A DNA stretch of 64,000 nt from Papilionanthe hookeriana x Papilionanthe teres (GCA_022702705.1 CM040439.1:29700930-29764929); one strand, 5' to 3'. Counted from the stretch's first letter, positions 13,201 to 28,400 are shown. Numbers and translations: made by a program. The notes: a model not told the origin generated them from the sequence alone.

Positions 13201-16200
13201 TCATGAATAGGGTTCTGAATGAATATATAGGTTACACATGCAGCGCACAACTATATGTTTTTACATATCTCACACCCAAACTTTCAGATTTACATGCATT
13301 TCACTTAGGTGTTTTAAACCTATGCATGAAAAGGTGTATTTCACTTTTAAAAATTGGTAATAGTAATATTTTTTATGTGATATTAAGGATGTGAGTGCTA
13401 TATGTGCAAATATGAAAGTTTAGGTGTGTAATATGAAAGCTTATCTCAATTTAGGTATGTAAATGCCCCTGATATTAACTGTTCAAGGTATTAGAGTGAT
13501 CTGGATTAGTTCCTGAATCAGGAGGTTATATTTGTCCTACATAAAGTGAACTGTTGATGTTTCTGCAGACACACTTAAGAGTAATGTCGTACCTTTAAAT
13601 TTACTGAAGAAACATAATAGTTATTGAAAATTTTTGAGGCTTGTCATCACTGCCAACAGTTGACTCGACACTTGCTATATGTAATGCATGTTTGGTTCAC
13701 TTATTTAATCCAGACACTCGTCAAATTCACTCAATTTATTTGGATTTGGATATAAGATATCACTATGTTTGCTATTTGCTTCTCTTTTTGAATGTAAATT
13801 TTTCACTTAGCATGATATATTCTTCCTTTGTAACTTCTCTTATGCTACTTTGCCGCGTTACAGTTCCAGGAAAACAGAATGGTTTTATATATGCGAAGAT
13901 ATATGGTGGATTTGATCATGTTAAATCTTCGGTAGGCCACCTTCATTCAGGATTTTCTTTTTAATTTGAAACTTCTCAATTGTTAGGTCATAACTTCTTC
14001 ATAATTGTCAGATTTGTGATCTCGTTGCTGTTTCAAGATTGCTAAATGCCACTCTTGTCATTCCGGAGATTCAGGAGAGTCTTCGCTCCAAAGGAATTAG
14101 GTAATTTATGCAATGGAATGCCTCGGATGTAATCAGTCTTATGTTTTTGTGGTGGACTTATTCCAATCTCTCTATCTCCCCCTTTTTTTTTCTTCATGCA
14201 GTTCCAAGTTTAAGAGCTTTTCTTATGTGTACAACGAGGAGCAGTTCATAGCTGCGCTATCAAATGACCTGGTTGTTGTGAAGAGTTTACCTAATGATCT
14301 GAGACAAGAAAGGAAAAGGAATAAGCATCCAACCTTTTCAATCAGATATTCGGCTTCCCCAAGCTTTTATATCAAAGAAGTATTACCTAAACTGAAGCAA
14401 TCAAAGGCTGTTGGCTTGTTGATTTCTGATGGTGGATGCCTTGAGGTATGCTAATGATACTAATGGCGGAAAATAACTTTGTTGTATTCGTTTAAAATAT
14501 TTTAATTCCAGTAATAGGCAATCCTATAGTTGATTCCGTCATTTTCATATTCATCAGCTATACCATGTCTAGATTTCTGCATTTTGTATTACTTAAAATT
14601 AGGGCGCCAAACATAAATTATTTTTAATTTTTAGCTTAATTAAGTACCGGTGATGGTGTGGCAATGGAGGGGCATGAAGATTAGAAGTTTTGGAGTGCAT
14701 AAAGGCTGGAACAATGTTGACTAGAAATGAAAATGGTGAGCGGAAAATGATACTGAAAAGGAGAGCAAATTTTATCCTCATTTCAGAAGAAGCTGATGGA
14801 TTACTTATTGTGCAGCTTTTTAGACGATAGCTTGTTAGAGAAATGTGGTTTATGTTATGTTGGTTTGAGTTTACTCAGAAGAGGAGAAGATGGAGTTTAA
14901 ATGAGTATACTGTGGTTCGGATATGGTGGGCAAATTTGTGGAGGAAATTTAAAAATTCGATAGAATAATACTTGAATTCATAATTTGAATTTGACTATTG
15001 AATTCAAAAGATATTATATGGTGGAGAAATTTTAGAAAGGATGAGTAGGAGCACAATTGAATTTGAAGATTTGAGTTCTAATTTTGATGGGAGCACTTGA
15101 ATATTTTAGGTAGCCAGCCATGCACTTTTAGTAGGAGAATAGGCTTGTGTTTCGTCACATGTAGCTTGCAAAAGAATTATTCGTTCCAATCATGCTTAAT
15201 TGTATGATGGCGTGGGGCTTTAGGCAATTTTTTCAGAAGAAAAAGTGAGAAAACTCAGATGGAGCAGTAAAGTATGGCAAGAATGCGAGAACAAGAGGTG
15301 TGGTATAGATGACCGTACTGAGGTGGTCAACAAGAGTGTGGTGATGTACTTGCATTGTTTTGTATCAGATACGCTAAAGTTTTGGACAAGGTGGATTTCT
15401 TGAGATAGGTATTGGTTACAATGCTTTATAATATACTACAACATAGACCACTCCTCAAGATTTTGTATGGGCAGGGTCCAACTCGCCTGATACACTATGA
15501 GCATAACACCAAACCGATATCCAATCTAGACCAATACTTAGAGGAGAGGGACAAGATATTGGCAGAGCTCAAGAGACATCTATTTAGGGCCCAACTGATC
15601 ATGAAGAGGAAAGCTAATGGACATAAGAGGGAGGTACAATTTGAGCCCGAGGACATCATTAATTTGAAGTTATGACCTTACATGCAAAAGACACCGACCA
15701 AGAGGAGCAAGAGGATTTTCCCACTATATTATGGATTCTATGAGATTGTGGCACACGGTGGGACATTCTGAAGTTTTCACCATCATCATCATTACATCAT
15801 GTATCACGTTTGAAGCATGCTATTGAAGAACGCAAACCCTCGTCTTAACTACCGCTGACGCTGATAGCGAACATGAAGGTGATTTTGGAATCTTTGGAGG
15901 AGAAGTGGTGCACCGAGGAGTGATTGGGGGAAATAAGGTGCTGATTAAGTAAAAAAATTTGCCAATCTATGAAGAACTTGGGAGCCTTATGAAGTGATCC
16001 AAAAGTAGTTTTCATCATTCCTCCTTAAGCGGAATTTGCTTCTTTGTGAGTGGAGTATTATTATGCGGGTCCCTCTTGGACTGACCCGGTCCTTCAGGCC
16101 CGACCAAGTTGGCTGGCTCAGCCTAGAGGGACAGAAACTGCCCGAGAGAATTTCAGCCTCTAGGTGTAGGGCCCATTGAGCCCCTACTCACATATGCAAG

Positions 16201-19200
16201 GAGTGAAATTTAGAGAGAATTTGGGAGAAAAGTTTGAATGTGTTTTATGATGAAAGTTTAAATGTGTTTGGGAGTATTTATTAGGGCTAATCATTCAGTG
16301 TTTGTTTATGTGTTTGGATTTCAATAGTTTATTTGATCTTTTGTTCCTAGTGGCGTTTGGGTTTGTGAAGAGTCGATCCATCTTTCAATTTGTAGATCAC
16401 CCTTTGTATCCTGTTTGTTTGCTTGGAAATTAATCAAATTAGCCATAATTTAGGTTTTCCCACATATTTCCTGCAATTGGTTCACTGATTTTGCCTCTGA
16501 TTCGTATCGGTTACAGGAACTATTCATAAGATAGCATGGGCCAAATACCTTGGGGCCATTTGGGATCATTTTTCTTTTAAATTTTTTATGTTTTTTTTTT
16601 AATTTTGTTTTATTTATATACTGATTTAGAATAAAACATGTTTGATAGGTTATGACATGTTTAGTTATTCTTAAAAATATTTTAAGCATATTAAAAATTG
16701 TTTTGAGGTTTTTTAAAAACAAGCTGATTTATTTTGAAAACTAAAAAATAAAGACGAATGAAAAATAAAGTAAACAAACATGTTTTTCAAATAAAAGGAA
16801 AAAAAAAAAACCAATCCCGAACGACCTCATTGTTACTGGCCAATTCACTTTTTAGATAAAGACAAATGTTTCCTAAAAGAAGCAGGTATATAAGTGTCCT
16901 AGGCAAATAAAGAAAAGACTAAATATTGTTAAAGTATTTTAAGGCCTATCTAATTGGATATCTGGTGGGGATATGATGATGGCTCAATGGTTGGTATCAG
17001 GTTAAATTAGCTCATATATATTGGCTTTTGCTGTAGTGTATTTGGTCCAAATTGGCCAGAATAATTTCAGTTATATGTTTGAAATAATTTAAATGTAAGT
17101 TCCTTTTTTTTTCAGATCATACTATCATACTATAAGCTTTTCTTGTCTGGAGTTGGCCGATCGCATAAATATGTCCGTAGACTAGTTTTTTTGCTGTTGT
17201 TTTGAAAAGGGACTTAATAAAATCATAAACCAATGTAGATCTGGGCTTTCTAGGGTTAATGAAACCTGAAGGCTTCCAATAGTTGATAAAAGCAAAGAAG
17301 TGTAAGAAAACCTACATTTAAGCACTTAGCTGTAATGACAAATTATGCTATTGTTGCTAGCGCCTGCATGTGTCCCGCTGGTGCAGGTGTTGCATTTATG
17401 ACAGAAAAGGAGGCATATGTAAAATTCTTGGTTACACCGTTTGACACGGACGTCCCTTTTGCTTCCGCCTTCTCTCCGGTTTTCGTTCTCACTCCTAGTC
17501 TAATCCAAGACGTGTGAACTGGTCCAAGAGGGATCGGTTCAAGCTATTTAAGTCCCCACGGGCTGACCAGGGCCCCCTTGGGATCCTATTTACCCTATTT
17601 TTATTATTATTAGGGTTAATTTTGCTTTGAGAAATTTAAATATGTTGTTAATGCCTAGTTTTGGGACATTTGGATTTCTATTTATGCAGTAGAGTTGTGT
17701 TTCTCTAGTTCTTTCTTAAGGAGTGTTGTTTCCTTAGATTAAAAATGCAAATGTATCACTTGTTCACCAGGAATCTCACTTGAAGCTAAGGGGCCTGGGC
17801 CTGGGTTTTTTGAACCAAAGCCAAATAGTTATGAGAATATTCAATGATGCCCTTAGAAGTCGAGGTGACACCAATCTAGGGTTACTAGACAGTGTGGGGT
17901 GATCATGAGATGGGTTAGGTAAGTTGTACGATGAGAGAAGAGAACGATAAGAGGATGAAAAATGAGAAATCGCAGTTCTCGGTGGCTGGACACCAAGCTG
18001 GAACAAGAAAACTGTAGTTGGTCAGGGAGAAGCCATTCAGTTAGTAGTGTTTAGTATTGAATAAGTTGTTTTTGTTTCAGTGCCGAAGACAATGCTCAAC
18101 AGTTATTTTTCTTATTTTAGGTGGATTACATGAAAAAGATCTCTGTTGTTTACATGTTATAATTTCTAAATTACAATTTTTATGTATCATTTGCTGAGCC
18201 TTTTGATACTCCAATTACCTGTTGTAGGATTCATTTGTCCCCTGATTAGAATTAAGGACTAATATTTAGAATTTGAAAGTTTCATTTATTTGCTTAAGTG
18301 ATGATTTCTTGCTTCCCCTACATAGTGGCATGTTAATATGTTGTATCAAGTTTGAGGGGTTTTTATTACTTGAAGCATGTGTAGAAGTGGAGGCATGGCA
18401 TGATACTAGTTCCTCCTTTTACTCTATTTGCTTAATATGGTGGAGGTGTAGTATGGCATTAGCTTCTCTTTTCTTTTGTTTAAAGCAAGTTGAGATTGAT
18501 GAAAATATAATTTTGGGGCAACGATTAGTCTCTTTTGCAAGCATATTAAGATATTTATTATGAAGCTCTTCATTCACTCTTATCTAGCATGAGATATTGG
18601 AAGGCTTAGTTTTAATGTCTTAAGTTTTCTTTGGCTCAAAAAGTGCATGCTTGGATTGATTTGGAAAGATTCTATGTTTGTTCTTATTTGAAGCATATGG
18701 TAGCTTTATGTTTTAATATATGGAAAGCACGAGGATGTTGTTGGGGCTCAAGTTTGGCCCTTATATAGTTCACTTTGGAGAGGGATCATTTGAGTCTTGC
18801 AAGCATGTTATAGGTTTGGTTATCATGGCAAACTATTAGCTTTTCTAACCAATGCTTTGAATAGAGTTCTTCACTTGCTCCTATTGTTATGAATTGTTGA
18901 AGGGCCTCTTGTTCTTTTATATGTATGTGGGGGCTTGTTTCTTGCTCCTTATACCTTTCCCTCACAAAGATTGCATGCTAGGGAGAGGCTTAGTTTAGTT
19001 TGAGAAGTTTCACACTTGTTCTTATATGAAGCATATGGTGGCTCTATGTTTTGAATATATGGAAGTTTAATTCTCGGGCTCCTTGCATCTTAGCCGTTCA
19101 TTAAAGCATGTTAAATGAATGTGAAAAGTCTTTATGCTCATCCTTGCTTGCAAGCTTGTCATAGTTTCATGGTTTGATATATAAAAGGCATGAAGTGTTA

Positions 19201-19259
19201 TGATAGTCCAAGTTTAACCTCTTTCAATTTCAAGCTAAGGCTATGTTCAAATATATATA

Positions 19260-19330
<71 letters not shown>

Positions 19331-22300
19331 TTCATTTGTTAAGTTCTTAAGAAGGCTTATTGTAGGCTTATGTCGGGCTTGGATTTAATCGCGGCTGAGC
19401 TTGGTCTTAGCCTCATGTGGCTCAGTTTTGTTGAGTCCTGCTGTGTCCTTTGTTTTAGCTTAATCCAGGACTTGGTTTTAGCCTTGTGTGGCTCGGTCTT
19501 CTGGTAGCCTTGCTGTGTCCCTGTTTTAACTTAGAGCTGGGCTTGTTTTTCAGCCTTGCTGTGGTTCGGTTTGGCTCTTTTGGTATTTCTGGTTTTAGCT
19601 TTATGTTGAGACTGTTGTAACCTGGAGTTGGGCTTGTTTTCAGCCTTGCTGTGGCTCGGTTTTGGCTTTGTTGGTATTTCTGGTTTTAGCTTTATATTGG
19701 GACTGTTATAACTTAGAGCTGGGCTCGTTTTTAATTTTGTTGTGGCTCGGTTTTTGCTCCCTTTGCATCTCTTGTTTCAGTTCTATGTTGGGGCTGTTTT
19801 AACTTGAAGTCAGGTTGATTTTCGGCCATATGGTGGCTCGGGTACGATTTTGTGTGGGCTTGGTTTACTCTCGTATTGTCCCTTGCTTGGGCTCTGTCTT
19901 ATGATTACTGTAGCTTAGTGCTGGCTTGCCCCCAACCTTGTTGTGGCTCGGATTTTGATCCTATTTTGGCTCAGGTTCTAATCCTTTAGTACCTTTTGTT
20001 TTGACTTTGTTGTGGGGCTGTTTTAGTTTGGAGCTGGATTAGTTTTCAGCCATACGGTGGCTCGGGTTTATACCTTGGGATGGTTTAGTCGCTACTTTAT
20101 ATGAATTCAATCCTATGGCTATTTGATGAATACCTTCATGCACTTTGTGGTAAGATTGGAGTTGAATTGATTTTTAAGAAGCTTGTCCATTCACTTTCTT
20201 ATGTATTGGAAGCTTAGTGAACCTCCTGTTCTTTGTTGCCTTTGTCCTGAGCCTATAGATGGTCCTATTGGGAGAATCTGTATTTCAGGAGCTAAAAATT
20301 GATTTTGAGATTTGGAAAATCTGGATTTTAGCACTGGTCTGGAGATTTTAGTAGTGGGTTTCCCCGAGTCATTTTTTTCCCGTTTAATTTGCGAGGTATT
20401 AAAATATTTTCAGATTTCATTCTTTTTGATCTAAATGGAAAGGACACCCTCTTCGGGCCGATCCAGTTATACCAAAGTGAGAAAATGATATTCTCGGGAT
20501 TGATTCAAGGACTTTGAGCTTTGCTTTCAGTGTTTTACTCTTACTTGTTTTAGGGGCGGGTTAATCTCCTTTCCTTCCCCTTCTCGTCATGTTTTCCTCG
20601 CTTCACTCGGAGTTGGTTTTGTTTTGTTTTTGGGGCAATGACGGTGTTGATGATAAAGGCAAACTGGTGGTAGAGTAGAATGATATCCCATCCTATAACA
20701 CCAGGACTCGCTCCAGGGCCCTGGTGAACCGTAGGATGACGATATCATTCACCGCTATAAGGCTAGCGGGGCACTCGTACCTTCTTAGGATTGTTTGTGA
20801 TCCTACACCCGACGAAATAATCGACTCGTGGACAATCCCAATTTTCAAAACCTGATAAGAATATGTTACTACTTTCACAACAAAAAAAAAATATTTTCAC
20901 TACAACTAAAACATCGCATAAACTCTCTTTTGTACGCCTGAAATCCACGTGCATGCTAAAAACATAAATTTTAAAACCACATTATAAAACTTGGTTGTCC
21001 ACTTGTTGATTATCAGTTTTGGGTTAATGAACACCCTCCTGAGTTAGGTTTAGTAGGACACCTTCAAGTGAGTAGCGAGATTTCTATACACTCAGGTGAT
21101 CAAGTAAGCTTTCAACGACCTGCGAGCGATCTACTACGGTTCGAGCTAGCCACGTCAAGTGCTTGCGGTTTTCTTCTTATTTTCGTATGATTTTGATGAA
21201 GCACTCGTGGTCCTTTTTTCGGGACTTTCCCGAGGTTTTGATGATTTTATTTTGATTTTCGTTTACTTTCTTTGAGACTTTTTACAGTGAGTCATTCGTC
21301 GTCCCTTTTTGAGTTTTCTGGACGATGTTTCTGCCTGGCTTTCACTTGTTTGACACACTCCAGCCTACTACATTTAAGAAAATAACGGATCTACCAGGTA
21401 TACAGGTTTGTTTATATTTACAACGTGTTACTTTTCGTACATGCTACTTCGTTCTTTTTAAGCACGTTGTACTCATACTTCTCTCTGCATGCTTTCTTGT
21501 TTTCCTGTCTTTATATCCTGCTACTGCATCTGTCAACTTTCAGCATACTTGCATAGGATGTTTAGAGAGCTCGACAATAGAGTACTCTGATTTGACATTA
21601 TAACTGCTACCTTGAAAACTCAACCTCTTCACGCAAGAGCTTAGAGCTAGCGATGCGGCAACATGATCATCTTCAATAATGAAACATATCTTCACCGAAT
21701 AAACCAATTCCTTAGTGATTAAACAACAATCCATGGGATTTCGAGGTTGTTCGCCTCGCGCGACATAAATCCTCCAACCTCTTTTAGGCTTTGTATAGCT
21801 CTATCTGCATGATATAAGCTCCAACTCGCTTTTAGGATTCAGAGGTTGTCGTTTGTTACGACTCAAATCCTCACATCTTCAGAGCTATTCGTGTGATCGT
21901 TTCACACAAATGTATGCCATAATTTAATAAAATTGGCGGGATGAAACAACTTAAATAAGTATCTACTCCGACGTCACTGGCTTCATTCACTACCTTCGGA
22001 TTCTACGATAAAATGTTCCAAATTTGAGTACAATCCCCTTTCACACCTCTTTGTCCGATTACGTTGAAAAGTCCTATCTTTTTGACCTCTTTGAAGATAA
22101 TATTTCATGATTTTTATTGAGAGTTTTTTTAAGTGACTTCGATCATTTAAGATGTAATTAACTATGAGAACTCGCCTTTATAGAAGCATTCCGACACAAT
22201 TTAAAATAAACACTATTTAATTTTTATATTAAATAGGAGTGCTTGTCAACGAATAAAAATGGTTTCACGAGCCAAACAGACGTCATATATTCTTAGTTTA

Positions 22301-22436
22301 TTTTATCGAGTCTCACCTCAAGTCTTGTGTTTATCACTCCAGGATAAATACGGATTCTGAGTGTAGTACTTCTTTCATTTAAGCTATGGAAAATATGGGG
22401 TCGATTGATTTCATATTTTCTAAAAATAAATAAATA

Positions 22437-22480
<44 letters not shown>

Positions 22481-25400
22481 TAAAACGTCCTTCCGAAGCG
22501 GGCGTCGGGATTTCGATTTCGGCGACCGACAGCTTTTTACGAGCACTTCACACCCAAAACAACGCCGACAAAGGTGTTCTAAATATAAATATCAAACTTT
22601 AGGTTTTTCATATGTAAATGCATAAGAATTATGTGGTATGCAGGTAAATTTCCCATATTAGTTTATCTTGGTATTGCACATGTTTTCTAATATCTTATAC
22701 TTGTCAACAATCCCTGCAGTCTATTCTCCCCCCAGACTTGGAAGAATATCAGAGACTTAGATGCAGGGTTGCATTCCACGCCCTTCAGTTTCGTCCAGAA
22801 ATTCAAGCACTGGGAAACCAGATTGTGGAAAGGTACTCTTTTGTTCGTTTAAATTGCTCCTTGCTATTGAATTTAGCTTTGATCACTTGAATGATCCACT
22901 CAATTTCTTTCCACTTTTAAACATGAATTGATTTACTGCCACACTCTTATAATTATCGAATATTACTTTAGTAATACATTGTACTACTTGTACTTTCCAC
23001 CTGAATCATGTCGATTTTGTTATTTACAATTTGGCTGAAGTGGAGACGACCAAATATCAGTTTTGTTACTTGTATTATTTTGATCTCGATGCTGAGAAAA
23101 TTTCTATTTATTAAGGCTTAATTTCAACTCGTTTTTCAGATTACGGGCTTCTGGCCGTCCTTATCTTGCGTTGCATCCTGGGCTTGCAAGAGATACCTTG
23201 GCATTTCATGGCTGTGCTGAACTTTTCCAGGTTTGTATTACCTATTGATTACTCTTTTTTTCTTCCAATAATCCTTTTTTTAAGTTAGTCTGTTGTTTTG
23301 TTAGTGTTCACATAGGCCTTCCAGAATTTAATAATTTGAATGGATGATTTTTTTTTTACAACTGCCTATACAAAATAATGTAGAGGTTCATCAATTCCTT
23401 GACATTTTTTTAATTGTTCCTGTCTAGGATGTTCATACTGAACTTATTCAATATCGGAGGAACCAGATGATCAAGCGTGGCATTGTTCACGGAAACCTGA
23501 GTGTTGATTCTACATCTCAGAAAAGAAAGGGGTTATGCCCACTTATGCCTGAAGAGGTGAGTTATGTTCATTCTTTATTTCATTTCATATATTTCTTGGC
23601 TAAACTTGTGTTATCTATGTTCCTATTGTGTTTAAATAGCTTGCTTTTAAGCTTTTGCATCTGATAACCATCTTCTTAGTAAAACATGGGAAATTTATAT
23701 GTATACCACACACTTCTTATGTATTTACATATTTGCACTTATAACACCTTCAAATACTAAACTGTCCGATCAATTTCTGCTTAAATTTCAGTTTTGGTTG
23801 AATGGCCATCTGCATTGTCTTTATCACAAAAATTTAGGAATTGGATTTATGAATTGTCATTCCTAATTATTTTTTATCTTATCATTATGATTTGAAGATC
23901 AACTGGAATATTTTACATTTTGGGCCCGTTTGGGGCAGCTTAAAACTGCGGCGGTGTTTTGAAAACGCCGTCGTAGTGTTTGGTTTGCGCGTTTTAGGTG
24001 CGTGTTTAAAAACTGCGTTTATCCTGTTGAACTAAACACGGATCGTGGGGTAAAGGCTGCGTATCGCGAAACACACCAGCTTTTTCCAACTCTGCCCCTC
24101 GCTGCTCGCCTCTCGCTCCCCTTCACTCGCCGAGAACGTCACTCGCCGTTTAATTCGTCGCTCCTCTCCTTCCTCCTCTCCCTCTCCTCTCCCCCCTCTC
24201 CTTCCTCCTCTCCTCCCTCTCAGTCCCCATTAATTTTTTTTTTGTCTTTGATCTGTGCCATGACAGACTGGTTCAACCTCTACCTCTCTCACGCTTCAAC
24301 CTCCACTCCTCCGTTTAACCCCCAACCTCATCGACCTGCGGAGCAGAGGATTATGTCGGAGGTGACGTGTGAGGAAACGAGTCCAATGAACCGAGGAAGG
24401 TGAGGCGCGGTCTTTGGTTTTGTCTGAGCAGCTTCGAAGTGGATCCATGGAGGAGTTTAGAGGAGTGTTCGAGGTGAAGGCAGGGAATAAGGGATTCACC
24501 GTATGATTCTAACTGCGGATGGAGCTGGCGCTTGATCCACCTATTCTTATCGAAGATTTCAACAAACAGGCGCTCCATTGTGGCCATCTTCCCCCGATTC
24601 AGAGCTTTGAGTGTCGCTGGAACTGAGATACGGAGAGGAGGAAGCGTAAGGGAAAGAGGCTTCGGGTAGGAGAAGGGAAGGGGAAGAAAGAATTTTTTAA
24701 TTTAATTGATATATAATTAATAAATTATCAAATTAATCATATATATGTAATTATTAAATTATTAATTAATAATGAAAATAAATTACATATTAAATTTAAT
24801 TATTTTAATAACATTATTAATTACTTTGATAAATAACTAATTTACAACATTAATTAATGAATATTAAATTATTATTTGATATAATTTGTTTAAGAAATTT
24901 ATTAGTAATGATTAATTAGTTGGATAAAAATTTAATTATAAGTATGAATAAGAAATAAATTAAACTTAAATATATTTAATAATTATATCATTAATATGTA
25001 ATATTAAGTTATTAACTCTTCAAAGTATTTTAAAATCATATGACATTTTTGAAGGTATATTCTTGAAGTGAGAAATTTATATTTTTTTGATAGAAGAATG
25101 CTTTCAAGGCTTTCAATAATTTAGATCTACTAAACAAATTTTTCAAAACAGGGGCAGAATGGTCATTTATCTTGGATCAGCTGGTTTACAAACGCACAAA
25201 TCAAACGTACCATACAAATTTATCAGGATCGATTGCAGTATCGATGGATTATCGAAAGTAAGCGCTTATTAGCGAAGATTTGGATAAATTGCAATTGCTT
25301 CCAAATAGACTACTTTATCACTATTTTTTCTTTTCAATGATTGCAATAGTTAAGAGTTCGTTTAAAAATCAACAATTATTAAAAATATGACAAAAATATG

Positions 25401-28400
25401 ACAACTTATGAATTGAAAGAAATATATGATTAGTTCTGCATTTGACTCTTAAGAAATTAACTTGATGGAAATCTGAAAGTGTATACTTGTAGGAAGCGCC
25501 AAAGCCATACTTTAAAAGGAACATCATTGATTTGCATTATGTTTACTTTTCAGTCAATGTCATCAAAGTATTCCTATGATGACCTTATTGAGAATGTATT
25601 GTTCTCAAGTGGTTTAATTATCTCTTCATATTTGGTCTGCTATAAGTTTTCCCTAACCAATTTCAGTGCATGTTCACCCACCTTTGGATGCACTACTCTC
25701 TAGTTCTTTCTTCCCTCTTTGGCACTAAAGCGATATTTTTTATCTATTATTGTACCATGAATCATGAGCATTAATTTCCTTGCACAAGAAGTTTTCAGAA
25801 AAATTTACTTGGTGCGACTTCTTTTTATGAACGGGTAAGTTATTGGAGCTAGTTGAATCAACAAAATATTTCAACATTTTATTTTTTGAGCTGATAATTG
25901 TTTAAACCTGTGTAGCTCTTTGAGCTTGTCGAACTGGTTTGTGAATAGCTCGGCCTTTGGGCTTGATATTCTTGTATAATGACTTAGCCAACTATGTATA
26001 ATATTTTTGTAGTAGCTATTTAATGGAGGCTTAGGCCTTAAGCTCTCCATATGGATAAATTGATTGGCTTTATACTTAGGCTCTTTTCTTATTTGGGTTG
26101 AATGACAAAGACACCATATAAGCTTCATATGCTCCAAGACTAATTTTATAATATTATGTTAAAATTTTCTTCATTGGAAGTGGAAAAGGTGAATGTGAAA
26201 AGACAGTATGAATGAGAGAATAGAGAGGGAGAAATCAAAGCAATGAATTAGACAGACAAAGATGCGGGGTCAATTCACTATTATAAGAAGAGATCCCCTT
26301 TAGTGAATTAGCAGAGGAGATGAAGGAGATGAGGCAGTCTATTCTTCTATGTGAAATCGAGCAAATGTGTGTAGCAAATAGTGAAAGAGGAGAAGAAGTG
26401 GGTGAGAGATTGAGCATGTGCCCTTGTGCAATAGCCTTGGTGAAGCCGAGTTTGATTCATGTTCCCGAGAGTGATCGTGCTGAGATTGCTAGGAGTGTAA
26501 GAAGAGTGACAAGTGACGGAGATAGGGAGTTGTGCTCACAGGAACTAACAATCTGGTTGGAGTGTTAGTGAGCATGATCGAATGGATAGGAGCTCAAGAA
26601 GGGTGAGCCAAGAAAGCTCAAGCTGTGAAACACGAGAAATTGAATAAAAACGAGAGATTTCTCTTATATTGATCAAAATAAAATTTACACAATTTTAAAA
26701 TTTTAAATATATAAGAAACAAAATAGAAAATTTGAGGTATAGTAGATAAAAATAGTTTAAAATAAATTATAAATTAAATTATTCTATGTATATTCAATAT
26801 TGAGATATTGGAGATAAAGTCATTATATTGCATTTTATATTTAATTTGAAATAAGTACTAATAAAAATTCATTTAATCAAGTGGGTAACAAAAATGTATA
26901 ATATGATAGATGTTAAAGATGTTTTAAAATAAAAAAAAAAATATTTTTGCTAAGTGTTAAAATAACTATGATTAAAAATCTATTAAATGTTGAAATTGAT
27001 TAATATAATAGCACCCTTATATATAAAGATAATAATAAATGTATAATTAAAATAAAATTATGATTGAAAATAGTTAAATTTTTATAATATAATTGTAATA
27101 ATCTATCAAAAGTTAAGTTAATAATTAATAAATATTAATTATGACTCGAGCTGAAATTATAATAAAAATAAATTAAATAGGACTATAAAGAAAAAAAAGA
27201 AGATTAACATGTTTCGTATTTGTTTTAATAAAAGGTATAAGATTAATAATTTAATTAATGTGTTAAACTTAATTTAAAGAATTACAATCATTAATTAAAA
27301 TGAAGTAGTTATGATAGATAAAAATTGTACATGCGCAATTAAATAATTTGATAAAAAATTACTAATAAGAAAGTTTTTATTATAGGCATCATAAATAGCA
27401 AATGAAGTCAGAATATAAATATTGTATCAAGTCGTCAGAGATTGATGTGAGTACTGTTAAAATTAAATTATGTTAATATTATTGCTTCTCTTCTATATTA
27501 CTTGCATTAAAATGATATTTCTTTATATATTTCGATATTGTAAATATGATATATCTATTCCATCCCACTAACCAAATTGATCATATAGGAAGGAATGTCA
27601 CAGATTTGTATACTTATTCTTATTTATCATATACTTTTTATAATAGAAAAATATATAATTATAGGTTGAATGTAAATAAAATGATTTATATAGTATGTTT
27701 GCATGTGCAATATTTATTGATGAAATTCATTTTTTTACGGTACTAGTTGAAGATGTATAGACATAAACAATTGAAAAATGATACTAATATTGATGCATCT
27801 TCATTGATATATTTAGATATTTTTTTGGTGACGGATGTAAATGATATTATAAATTTAGATGATTAACTATACAATAGAATTTTATTATTTTTTTTTAAAT
27901 CTTCATAATTGAATAGTAAACTATCATTTTTTTTGTTTAACTAATTTACATATTATTTTTTATTCGTTATGTTTCAAGTATGAGTATTCACTCACCAATT
28001 GGTTGCTCGTTTTATTTTAAACTGACTAATTTAAGGTTTAATCATTGGTTAGGGAACGAGTAATAGAAGGGAGTATGTTTATAAAAGATACAATTAATTT
28101 GGAGGAAGATAAATTTATTTTTAATTATAATTTTTTTAGTAGCTTTTTCAATCTATTTGGATGATTATTATATTTTTTAGTGATAGAAATTGAATTTCAT
28201 TATCTGACCGTCCGTTTATGTCTTGGTGAGTTGTGAAAATTTAATAATTTGTAAAGCTTCTAATTTGGTTGATGAAGCACGAAGATGTCAAACTAATTGA
28301 AGTTGATAAAAGGATGAAAGGCTTTAGCATATTTACTTGGATGGCCTCCTCCGTCAGTTTTGCATGAAAATATAAAAATATTCCAGTCATAAATGTAATT

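Noticed and set aside
24002..24403. 133-codon plus-strand frame in the GC-rich segment
   Set aside because: Its Ser/Pro/Leu run comes from a CT-rich tract (CTCCTCTCC repeats); the minus strand has the better start context.
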